The translations under genes and the position numbers were made by a program. Below, piece after piece: positions 47,685-57,322 of a stretch of 64,000 nt of DNA. The stretch comes from Lithospermum erythrorhizon (Eukaryota; Streptophyta; Magnoliopsida; Boraginales; Boraginaceae), in NCBI GenBank assembly GCA_019722365.1, contig JADFUC010000391.1:1116001-1180000 (forward strand), given 5' to 3'. The notes beneath the pieces are model-generated. The model ran no database searches and was not told the origin of the DNA. It saw only the letters and a list, made by a program, of their open reading frames with translations. Numbering within the stretch: the first letter of the stretch is position 1; each line of letters opens with the position of its first letter.

Positions 47685-48101
47685 ATGAAGTCAATGTTGC
47701 TTCAATTTGCTATGGTTTTCTTGACATTATGTTGTGCATTGGCTTCATCAATTTCTTCACTACCTGAAATACCAACTTCAACTATCTCAGCTGCACCTGC
47801 ATTGTTGCCTAATCCTACTATATCTGTATCATCACCAGCATTATCTCCAGATGAGGCTCCTCTGTTTCCTTCCCCAGGCGGTTCGGAGCTTTCTCCATCG
47901 GATTCTGCAATGCCAACTATTCCCTCCAGCCTTAGTCCACCCAACCCGGACGCAGCTGAAGCTTTCGGCCCGGATGCATCATCTCCATTTGGGTCATTGC
48001 CTACTTCTTATGGAACAAAAGTTCATGTTTCAGGTGCAGTTTGTTCTAGATTGGTTCTTGCTTTGTTCTCATTTGGGTTCATGAAGATTTGGAGTATGTA
48101 A
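47685..48101 (+). CDS. Classical arabinogalactan protein, AGP25/26/27 type
   Basis: This is a cell-surface proteoglycan backbone of 138 residues. Residues 1-20 are a signal peptide (LLQFAMVFLTLCCALA). The central part is rich in Pro, Ala, Ser and Thr with many Ala-Pro, Ser-Pro and Thr-Pro pairs (SAAPALLPNP, SSPALSPDEAPLFPSPGG, SSLSPPNPDAAE), the sites for hydroxylation and type II arabinogalactan addition. The C-terminus has a small-residue region followed by a hydrophobic tail (LVLALFSFGF), fitting a GPI-anchor signal. The ALSPDEAPL and PSPGG phrases are like those in Arabidopsis AGP25-27. It is a single exon. Overlapping frames on both strands are shadows of this biased composition. Confidence 0.85.
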   Translation: MKSMLLQFAMVFLTLCCALASSISSLPEIPTSTISAAPALLPNPTISVSSPALSPDEAPLFPSPGGSELSPSDSAMPTIPSSLSPPNPDAAEAFGPDASSPFGSLPTSYGTKVHVSGAVCSRLVLALFSFGFMKIWSM

Positions 48102-49350
48102 AGTTTGCAAGGTTACACAAATTCACACCAGTTACTGTTTATGATCATTTCTGCTTCTTTCTACTAGTATGAATATTGATTCTTGTTTGTAGTAAATAGT
48201 AGGGGTTATAATATATCTAATAATTAAAATGTTAAAACTATTTCTTGTTTTTATAATTTCCAAACTGAATAATCTCGTATCAGAGTCTTATAGTTGTTCC
48301 TGTTATTGTATGAAATGTAATTGGATTTTGACGTGTAATGCGAAGACTCAATTTTATTCATACAGTTTGATTAGTTACTAGAACTATCACATTGGATCAG
48401 ACTTGAAAACAAATTGAAACAAGATTGAAGTACTTTTTTCTCCTCCGAAGACTTGATTTTATTCATACAACAGTTTGATTATTCAATACGTCGCCTTTAG
48501 TAGTTTATTATTGACATATTGGTTTTGATCCAAAACGTTCGATGTTGTGAGTGTAGATTAAAATTAGGTATGTCTTTTGAGGGCGTTCGAAGCGGTTTTT
48601 CGCATAGGGCCCCAAATCGAGAAGGGCCCCTAATATTTTATATATTATGTAAATAGTAAGTGAAGTTCTAGTATAATTGGTAAATATAGTGGTGCAAAAA
48701 GTCAATATGTGTGAGTTCGAGTCTTCTTACCACTATTCTTTTTGTTGTAGTTGATGATTTAAGGTTTTGTTTCTTTAATTCAAGATAGAATCTCATCGTA
48801 AATTTCTTTTTATTTTTGTTGTAGTTGAAGCTTTCTTTTTACTTTAAGGTTTTTTTAATTTAATATAGTGTCCCATTTTATTTAAACAAAACTACTTTCA
48901 TTATTTGGAACAGGGCCTCCATTTGGAACGAGACGATCCTGATTAAAATATTAAAGTTTATTAATTTGATCATAAAAATCGAACATATTCTATTAACAAC
49001 CAAGTTTACTTCCTCTGTACCAATTACCAACCAAAAGAATGACTGACTATTGAAGAATTACAACTTTATAAACATTCTTCCTTGTTTAATTCCCCCTATT
49101 TCAAGAAAATAAGAAAAATAGAGAGCGATGGTTCCCACCAAACTAGACTTTTCTATCTTTATATTTTTCCTGAATTTCAGCATTGACGATTCACACTGAT
49201 TATCTAATAGACCCATAGGAATCAACCTTGTGTATTTCAATCAACTACTAGTCAACTATAGTACTATACCCACAACTTGTGGAATTAAATGAGGTGACTT
49301 AGTAAGTCCACTCGTGACAATTGATCATGCCAAATAACACTGGTTAATTG
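48102..49350. other. Intergenic with a tRNA-like repeat
   Basis: This stretch contains the AGP 3' flank, a possible SINE-like or MITE insertion at about 48570-48950 (listed separately) and AT-rich spacer. No gene seen. Confidence 0.5.
48570..48950. mobile_element. Possible MITE containing a tRNA-like promoter
   Basis: The segment is bounded by GGGCGTTCGAAGCGG...GGGCCCC on the left and CAGGGCCTCCATTTGGAACGAG on the right, words known from GGCCCC-type plant MITE ends. Inside, AGTATAATTGG (48670) and GAGTTCGAGTC (48713) match A-box and B-box patterns of RNA polymerase III promoters at suitable spacing. The borders are uncertain and no target duplication was confirmed. Confidence 0.35.
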
Positions 49351-49354
49351 CCTG

Positions 49355-49371
49355 TCTATATATATATATAG
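49355..49371 (+). promoter_or_regulatory. TATA region
   Basis: CTATATATATATATAGG lies about 60-75 bases before the ATG at 49430 and could position its transcription start. TA runs are common here, so this is weak evidence. Confidence 0.5.
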
Positions 49372-49429
49372 GTCTTAAGGCAAATACCACATAAAAAAAT
49401 TGCATTCCTGTCACAAAAAAATCATAGAC

Positions 49430-49582
49430 ATGGGCAAGCTAGTTTGTGCAGAGTTTGATGGAGGTGGCGGATTTGGGATTGATCCGGTGGGATTCTTGGT
49501 GGCAGTCGTCATAGCTCTCACGTTACTCGCTATTTGCACGCCACCACGTTCAAGGCTAGTGGTTGTACGTCGAATTTGTTAG
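49430..49582 (+). CDS. 50-residue membrane peptide
   Basis: A small protein MGKLVCAEFDGGGGFGIDP, then one hydrophobic segment (VGFLVAVVIALTLLAIC, about residues 20-36) and a basic tail with CTPPRSRLVVVRRIC. Small plant proteins with an acidic/glycine-rich start, a single membrane span and a C-terminal TPPRxR...C tail exist in many genomes without known function. The second in-frame ATG is used because it lies well placed after the TATA region and begins the conserved-looking part; the upstream ATG at 49400 would add only ten residues. The protein is likely an integral membrane peptide. The function is unknown. Confidence 0.6.
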   Translation: MGKLVCAEFDGGGGFGIDPVGFLVAVVIALTLLAICTPPRSRLVVVRRIC

Positions 49583-49589
49583 TGAATAT

Positions 49590-50566
49590 ATATATATGTT
49601 TTTTTTTCTGAAATTTTCAAATATTCGAATATTCATGTCATATATATATTCAATAATGGTGAATAGCACAATTTAATTTGGTTGTATTGTTCATATCGGA
49701 ATGATTGTATCATGAGTTGTTCTACATTTTGTTGTTTCGGTTTTTTTCTGGGCCACACTTACTTGATTTTGTATGTTTTTGTATGAATATCTTCTATATA
49801 AAACGTGATAATTAAGCATTTTGTTGTTTTTAAGAGTTTTTTAATACTCGTAGTATTTATATTCGATGAAGTCAAAGATTCTAATATTCGTTATTGTTAT
49901 TGTTGTATCAATAGATTCACCACAACAAAATTGAATAGCAATTGTTTTAAGATAAAGAGACACATGCTAATGATGTAATATTATGCTATTAGAATAACTT
50001 AATATTTATTATTATTATTATTGTTCTTGTTGTCCTTTTGGCACAAGAAACACAATAATCATCATTCTTCAAGTTATAGTCTTTCCTTTTTTTGTAAGCA
50101 TAGAACAATTAATCTTAATGATCTATAAATATCATTTGTTCACATTCATACCCTTGTCACTATATCATGATCCGCCAATGGATGTTTTAGTAAGTGGACA
50201 TGCATGCAAATTGGCAATTGCCCTTTGATCAATAAAACACAAATCAAAGTAAGCAACATGAAATAATAAGTAAGGCAGTAGATGGAGAAAATTCAAAGAA
50301 AAATGCTAGTAATAAATCATCACAACAACAATAATCAACAATAATCTAACTACTTAATTATATTATCCTAATAACATAAAGTGTCACATAAAATGTAACA
50401 TAACATCAACGATTCGAAACTCCTAAAAACTTATTTGAAAAAATAGAGATGATGAATCTTGTTTACTACTTCACTAAAATCTCCTGAATCACCCTTTAGA
50501 TTGGCAATCCCCAAATCAACTCTTCTGCTTAAAGATACTTTTGCATATTTAATCGCCTTCTTCTTC
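49590..50566. other. AT-rich spacer
   Basis: No gene seen between the small peptide gene and the SWEET gene. Trinucleotide runs (ATTATTATTATTATTG near 50005) are present. Confidence 0.5.
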
Positions 50567-50626
50567 ATCTAGGTTCATACACCACTATTTCATATGATCT
50601 AGGTTCATACACCACTATTTCATATG
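50567..50626. repeat. Perfect 30-base tandem duplication
   Basis: The unit starts ATCTAGGTTCATACACCAC and ends ATTTCATATG; copies at 50567-50596 and 50597-50626 are identical. It lies about 50 bases downstream of the SWEET stop codon, probably in the 3' untranslated region. Identity suggests a recent event. Confidence 0.9.
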
Positions 50627-50672
50627 ATGAACTTATACTAGTAATATAATAATCTAGCTAGATTTAATAATG

Positions 50673-52062
50673 TCAGACAACATTTGAATCATTTGGTTTC
50701 TTTGTAGTTTTTGGAACATCTTCTTTCTTGTTTGCTGAAGATGTTTCTGATGAATCTTGTTCAGCTTCTAGTTCTTGATTATCAAATGTTGTCATATCTA
50801 TGACTGTTTCAACTTGTTTGACTTTAACTTCAGGAAAAACTTCTTGTTTTGGTCCCTTTCTGTAGATTGCATACAGTATCATCTGAGCAATTCCAAATGT
50901 AAATCCCAGAATATTTGGAGTCTGTATAATTGAAAAACATTCAAGAAAAACTATAATTAATGCCAATAAGTTTGAAATAAAGTAATGACAAAATGTCACG
51001 AAACGTCATACATTAATTGACTGAAGAAAATAATGGACTAGTCATGAATACTTACAGCAATGTAGTAGTCCTTTATGAGAAGACCATAGAAGAACCACAT
51101 AACAGCACAAAGAGTGAGGCATACAGACAAGTTGAATGGTAAATATTCCACACTCTTGGTTTTGATAACTCTCATCTGCAATATAGCAAAATGTGATATT
51201 CTACATTTTGGTCATTTCATTCTAACAATTAGGCAACTATTAAGTATAGTTACCATGATAGTAAGCGGCGCGGCGAAAACACTAACAGAGAAGACAGCAC
51301 AGATCCATCCAACAACTGCTACTCTTTTACTTCCATACACAAGTAAATATGTTGTTACAGTGATCAACCCAAGTGCCCCGAAGTTAAACAGGACTAGTAA
51401 CTTTGTTGTATAAATCTGCAATTAATAATGTTATTCATTAGACAACATCTTATATATATGTGAATGTGTGGTATTTAATGAATTGAAAAAAGAAATAGTA
51501 GTGTGGAGAGGGAAAGTATATATATATATAGATATAGGAGCATGCCTTGGCTTTTTTGGTGGCATACATCATGAAGATGATGAGATAAATAGTTTCTACA
51601 ACAGTCCCAAAACTGTTAATGGTTACAAGCATGAGGGCATTCTTTTGCTTCAAGTATGCATAGTAGAGATACAACATGCAACTAAAAAGTGCAACTGAGT
51701 AGGGTATGGACTGAAATCCTTCAGTTGATTTCTTCTTGTACATCCTGTAAAATGTAGGCCTGAAATAAAAATAAATGAGAAACATTATGTGACAATCTCA
51801 TTATTATTGCAAGAACTAATAAAATGGAGATTTGTAATAAAGATATAGTTGTAAGGAAGTTTGGTGATGCTTAGTTGCTTACATTGGTGCCAAGAAAACT
51901 CCAAAAGATACAATGTTGCCTGAATAAAGATTGACAAAATTAAGTAACAAGAACATGAAATGTAGCTAGAAATTAATCGGAAGTTATTATTAAGATGAAA
52001 TAATTATAAGTACCAAGAATGCCACAGACAAATGCCATCTCACTAGCTGTAAGGAATGCCAT
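50673..52062 (-). CDS. SWEET sugar transporter, clade III-like
   Basis: This is a plasma-membrane sugar uniporter with seven membrane spans made of two MtN3/saliva repeats. Six exons (52014-52062, 51883-51919, 51546-51759, 51254-51415, 51056-51175, 50673-50921) give 276 residues; the 37-base second exon is usual for SWEET genes. Motifs include [96 protein letters not shown] and [20 protein letters not shown]. These and the long hydrophilic tail with many Ser, Lys and Glu fit clade III sucrose-type SWEETs; the substrate is inferred. The third intron starts with GC (AAG|GCATGC) in place of GT, while its acceptor is TGCAG and the frame continues properly. Confidence 0.93.
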
Positions 52063-53585
52063 TTTTGTGAGTATTGGGACTCAGGAGAGTGTGCTAATAA
52101 GTAAGTTGAATAAATAGATTTGAGCTGAGTGAGAACTTTGGGAAATGATACACCATTATATAGCATAAAAAAGTAGCAGGATGGTAATAATTAATATTAT
52201 GGTTTTTGGTTCTGGACCGTTGATTAATCCTAGCTAATTAATTAATCCGTACTACGAAGTGGAGTATGAATTTCACGGAATTTTCTTTAATTAGCACGGA
52301 CTATGGAGGAGGTATGATTTGGGAACTATAGATTGGAGTAGGGAGGGTCATATTAAAAAACGTTGATACGCTTGGACGTCCCCGCACGGCTAGTCCATCA
52401 CTAATGTGGGGAGGGTCATATTATTTTTAATGCATAAGCGTACGAGGCACACGGTCATCATATCTTTTTTCCCTTACTAAAACTACGCAAACGAGTGCAA
52501 TAGCTGTTCGATGGGCATTTGAACGGGGACAACAAAATAATTTTCTAAGACCTTTTGCCTTGAAAATAGTTTTTACCGAGAAGCCGATAGCTAGTCGAGA
52601 CTAAGTTCATGGCAGGAGTAATAGTTTTTTCCATGATCGATACAACAAATTTAAAACTGTTTCATTTTGATTAGCACTTAGTCTATACAATTATGTTCAT
52701 GAAAGAGTTTTCACCATATTCATTACTTTCTTACTCAATAATTTCGATGATAACACATATCATTAGCTAGGTTCAATCAGCATTTGATCCGATCATAAAG
52801 CATTTCACTAGTCACATAAATTTGATTTTAATCAAAATTGACATAAGAGATGTTTCCATTTTAAATTAATTGATTTTTTACTTTTCTCGAAACACAACTT
52901 TAATTAATTACTTTTTATGTACATTATAAAAAATTACAAAAAAATAATATTATGAAAATATTTTTAAAACCAAATTCAATAATATCAATTTTATATTTTT
53001 CGAATTAGTAAATAAAAAATAATTTATGATCAAAATCTTAACACGTAATCCCAAAACGTCAATTAATTTAAAATCTTATGAGTATAAGTAGTTAGGTTGA
53101 AAAAATAGTATACTTTGGATATAGTTTAACTAATTATTATATAACATATAGAAAATATATATTTGGTTGAGTCTGAAAGTTAAAAAGTTAACAAATAAAA
53201 TTTAAAAACGAACCATTCCTAAGGAATAGAGTGAGTAGTATCTATGGTTCCATTGCAAATCTTATGACCACTCTTTTCGTTTTCACCTTTCTCATTTGGC
53301 CTCCTGAACCTCAGCTTTTGAAGCTGTTTTAGTTAGCTAAGAAAGCTAAAAAGGCAATAATATAAGCTAAATATATTCACACCTACTTTAAAGTTAAACT
53401 AATTAGATTATAACATGTTAATGGCCTCAAACTGGTCAGCAGAAGTAGATCAATAATATTTTATTTTGCTATGTCCCTTTTCTCTTTTCAGAATATTTTA
53501 CCAAATACTAATATGGGTTAGAAAGTGGTAATGGTCATGGCTGATCATCTATGTTTATTTTCGTGGTTTCGCTGACATCTATGTC
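52063..53585. other. SWEET upstream region; no gene seen
   Basis: A TATATAAT-type box on the minus strand lies near 52150-52160, about 90-100 bases before the SWEET start. The remainder is AT-rich with no recognised gene. Confidence 0.5.
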
Positions 53586-54672
53586 AAAGAATCTTTTGTT
53601 TGATCACGTAACTTTCAAAAAATTTGTTTATTCCGCGTTCGCTGATTACCTATTTCAAAGAGCATTATTAATCACCTAACTTCTAAAAATGTTTCTATTT
53701 GGTTTTTCAAATTCAAATTTTTGCTATGTCATCATAGCTGGCTACGCGCCACAATACGCGATACATTATTATAAGGGCACGCTTGTCATTTTACTTGTTT
53801 ACTACTAACGGATTGATCATCTCATATTTACCATGTCACAATTTGATCAAAGTGGGGAGCGTGAGATTCGAACCCCAACCCCTCGATTGTATGCTAGATT
53901 TCCTTGACACTAGGGACAGATGCCTTTGTGTCGTTTTGTGGCTCTATTCTTAATAATAATCATAATAATTGACAAGTTAAAAAATTCATTTGTTATAATC
54001 ATATATAACAAATGAAAACTTAAACATAATTATAAGTTAAATAATTAAAAATATTCATAAATGTAATTAAAAGAAAAATTTTATTTACGTATTTAAGTGA
54101 AATAAATTTATAATAACACAACTTAGTTATTCTTAATAATAATCCTAATAACTGACAAGTTAAAAAATTAATTTATTATAATCATATATAATAAATGAAG
54201 ACTTAAACATAATTATAGGTTAAACAACTAAAAATATTCATAAACATAAATTAGTAATACACACAATTAGCTACCAATACTAAAACAAAGTCAAGGTGTC
54301 CTAGTGTCAAGTGTTTCAAAGATACAACCAGTTTTGGGCCGAGTTCGAATCTCTTCCTCCTCTTTATTTACTCAAATTTAGCATAAAACCTCCTCTTTAT
54401 TTACTCAAATTTGGGCATAAAAATAAAGAGGTCAATTTTTGAAAGCTAGCGATCAAATGAGACACTTTAGAAACATGTAGCGATCAACGCCGACATGGTA
54501 AACATATGTGATCAATTCATTAATTAGTAAACAAGTAAATGACAAAAATACCACTACACACATACATACGCGACATTAATGCATAACTTACCTATGACAT
54601 AACGAAATTTGATGGAAAAAACTAAGTAGAAATACTTTTTGGAAATTAGATGATCAACAAGATCCTTTAAAA
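53586..54672. mobile_element. Fold-back element with long inverted arms
   Basis: The left arm (about 53586-53935) is related to the inverted right arm (about 54275-54672) over some 350-400 bases. Shared landmarks in arm orientation are GATCTT..GATCA, TCATTTTACTTGTTTACTA, TTGATCA, TTTACCATGTC and, toward the centre, GTTCGAATCTC and TGTCCTAGTGTCAAG. The centre (53944-54245) is two direct AT-rich copies, about 183 bases apart. No coding capacity; target duplication not resolved. Class probably MULE-like or fold-back. Confidence 0.65.
53944..54245. repeat. Tandem duplication at the centre of the fold-back element
   Basis: Copy 1 (53944-54060) and copy 2 (54128-54245) share TATTCTTAATAATAATC, GACAAGTTAAAAAATT, AATCATATATAA and AACTAAAAATATTCATAAA-like text with few changes. 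Confidence 0.8.
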
Positions 54673-56200
54673 CATAAATAATTAAAAAGAGATACGAGAT
54701 AAATATAGATGATGAATGCAACCATTAGTCTGGTTAGAAATATTCACTATGTTCTTTAGACTTCTTGTATATGCATAGAAGCAACTTGTAGTAATTTTCT
54801 AATTTGACCCATTTCTACCCCAAATAAAAGTAATTAAACACATGCAACCCAAAGTTTATATCAAGATCTTTGAATCATACTTTGTGCCTAATAAAAAAAA
54901 AAGCAAAGTACTATATTTGCAGAGATTCTAGAGTCATAATTCAAACAAGAGATGGAAGGAGACTCATATAATAGGGTAGATTCACTACAACACTTGGTAT
55001 ATTTAAAATAGTTTTCATACAATTCGGCTATATAAATGTGGCAAACAAAATCACCAGAAATCATTAAACACTCACTAAGTCACTCATTTATTTATTACAA
55101 GTACAAAAACAGAAAAAAAGGTCCAAATAAAGCAGAGCATTTGCCAGCAAAACTTGCATAATCACTTACTAAAATTGTTTAGCATTCCCACTTTGAAAAT
55201 GTTACAGAGTAGGACGGCTGTATGTTTGTTGAAGAATGCTCTCCACATGGAATATTTGAGTGAAGATTCTTATGCTGTTACCACTCAACTCTTTTTCTGA
55301 AATTAGGCAAGTTTTGGATCCCAACTAGCAGCTTGTTTTGCAATACTTTTGGAACTAATGTTATTTCCTGTTTAATCTTCAATCATTTTTTCACATAGAA
55401 TTATATCTAATGAGGTTACTCGGTTGTGAGTCCAAGTTCTGATGTTCTTCATAATTCGGGAATAGTTATGGTGCATAAATTCAAATCTCAATTTTTTATG
55501 CACAATACATATAGTTCATGTCTAAATGTACATGTTATTCATGTCTAGTGTGCAATTGTGCATATTACTCAAGGCCAGTGTACCTAGGACTAGCTCTAAC
55601 ATAACGTAACATTAATGTAAATGAAATTCATTTAAAAATTAGTCACAAGAATGTTATCCATTCAACAATATAATATTAGTTGCGATAAATACAAATGTTA
55701 TTCACGAACAATATTAATGTTATTATTTATGCAACATTCATAAATTGACTTATACACAAAAGTTACGTGGCTCAATAGCTCTCCGGTCGTGCAAATGGTG
55801 CAATTTAAATACGTCTAGGCCCAATGAACTTGAACAAAGTACTTTTGTAATTGTAGACTTAGAAGCCAGCCTGAAAATTTAAAAAGGTCCCATTTGGCCC
55901 CAGAATTCCTTTCACTCAAGTTACATTGTGCGTTTGTGCTTTCTGGCTCATCTTGGCAAATCAGACTTCATTATTTTTGTCAAAACTAGTTTCTATTTGT
56001 CCGTCAAATGATCTGGACCACGTTATCCACGAAATGGCCTAACTATAATAATCAAAATTTTAAGACTTTTTTGTAACATTAATTTTAATTATGTAATCAA
56101 AATTAATAATACAAGAAAAAACCAAGAAAACAAGTATCAAGAATGCTTAATATTCTTAATCTCAACTGATCATTTCTTCATATTGCAAATGTTTTATCAA
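54673..56200. other. AT-rich intergenic region
   Basis: No gene, RNA gene or complete mobile element was recognised. Confidence 0.5.
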
Positions 56201-56214
56201 CTAAATATTCGACA

Positions 56215-56432
56215 CTTTTAAATGCGATAATACATCGAAATAATGATCTAACTATTTGCTTAAAAAAATCAAATACATCGAAAGGTGGGCTTAACTATTT
56301 TCTTTTCTTCGTATAAAAAAAATCAAATACATCGAAAGGTAGGCCTAACTATTTGCTTTTCTTCGTATATATAAAAAAAAATCAAATATATCGAAAGCTG
56401 GGCCTAACTATTTGCTTTTCTTCGTATAAAAA
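56215..56432. repeat. Minisatellite, about 3.5 units of 55-65 bases
   Basis: Units contain ATACATCGAAAGGTGGGC, CTAACTATTTGCTTTTC and TTCGTATAAAAAAAATCAAA. Three full copies follow a partial, more diverged one. The copies differ in A-run length. Confidence 0.85.
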
Positions 56433-56434
56433 AA

Positions 56435-56850
56435 AGAAAAAAAATATCGACCGATCAACACTAACCAACAAATAAGAATTGCATACTAAAAAACTGCTGC
56501 ATTTATGAATCATAATTCAATAATGAATAAAAGATGTGGAGTGAAAGAAATAAAAAGAGCGGAATGGAAACGGATTGAAAAATAAACGATAGAGGCCGAC
56601 GGTACTTGGGCATGTAAGGATCTAAAGAAAGTTATCGGAGACAAAATAAGCGATCTAAAGTTAAGGAGACAAATTTTAATTATAAGCTTTTCAATAAATT
56701 TGAAGGTACAATTTTCAATGTGCAAGTTACAATGCTCTCAAACGAAAAAAGAGGAAAAAAAAAAACATCACGAACTTAGTATAATAAAAGACATATGTAA
56801 CAGACTCGGTATGCGTATACACCAGAGGAATGCATAATAACCTTTAACAA
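56435..56850. other. Spacer upstream of the MULE
   Basis: AT-rich sequence; the frame at 56510-56725 has no recognisable domain. Confidence 0.45.
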
Positions 56851-57104
56851 GAGGATAATTGCCAAAATTGTCCCAAGAAGCGGGTCCGCTAGACTTGGTC
56901 CTCGTAAGTGGCAACGCGACGGAAATAGTCTCTAAAAAATGTGTATAAAGGTGCTAAATAAGTCCCTTAATTCATGTGTTTTGTTGACTTCAAAAATTAA
57001 AAAGTCACAAGTTATTCCTTTATTTTCTATTAAATGTTGGGTTATGTTGTAGTTTTCCCAAATTGATTTAGTTTTTTTATAAAACCGATTTTAGGTTTTT
57101 GAAA

Positions 57105-57260
57105 AGCCCCAAATCAATTAGAATTTCTCAAAACCCCCAATTTATTAGGGTTTTTAAATTTTCTAAATCAATTTAGGGTTCCTGATTTTCCCAAATCAAT
57201 TTGGGGTTCCTGATTTCCCTAAATCGATTTAGGGTTCTTGATTTTTCTAAATCAATTTTT
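57105..57260. repeat. Short tandem array, about 4-5 units of 29-35 bases
   Basis: Units have the form CCCAAATCAATTTAGGGTTC followed by CTGATTTT. They occur between the supposed left MULE end and the transposase remnants, a position where Mutator-like elements often have subterminal repeats. Confidence 0.8.
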
Positions 57261-57322
57261 TTTAGCCTTTCTCATTTCTTATTTAATGGTTTCAAAATTA
57301 TTATGTATTATTTATTGCAGAT

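Noticed and set aside
47702..48084. Other frames over the AGP gene on both strands
   Set aside because: They reflect the repetitive Pro/Ser/Ala codon bias of the real frame.
53870..53895. GATTCGAACCCC as the 3' part of a tRNA gene
   Set aside because: The clover-leaf cannot be completed; it lies inside the fold-back arms and is better explained as a tRNA-like promoter module.
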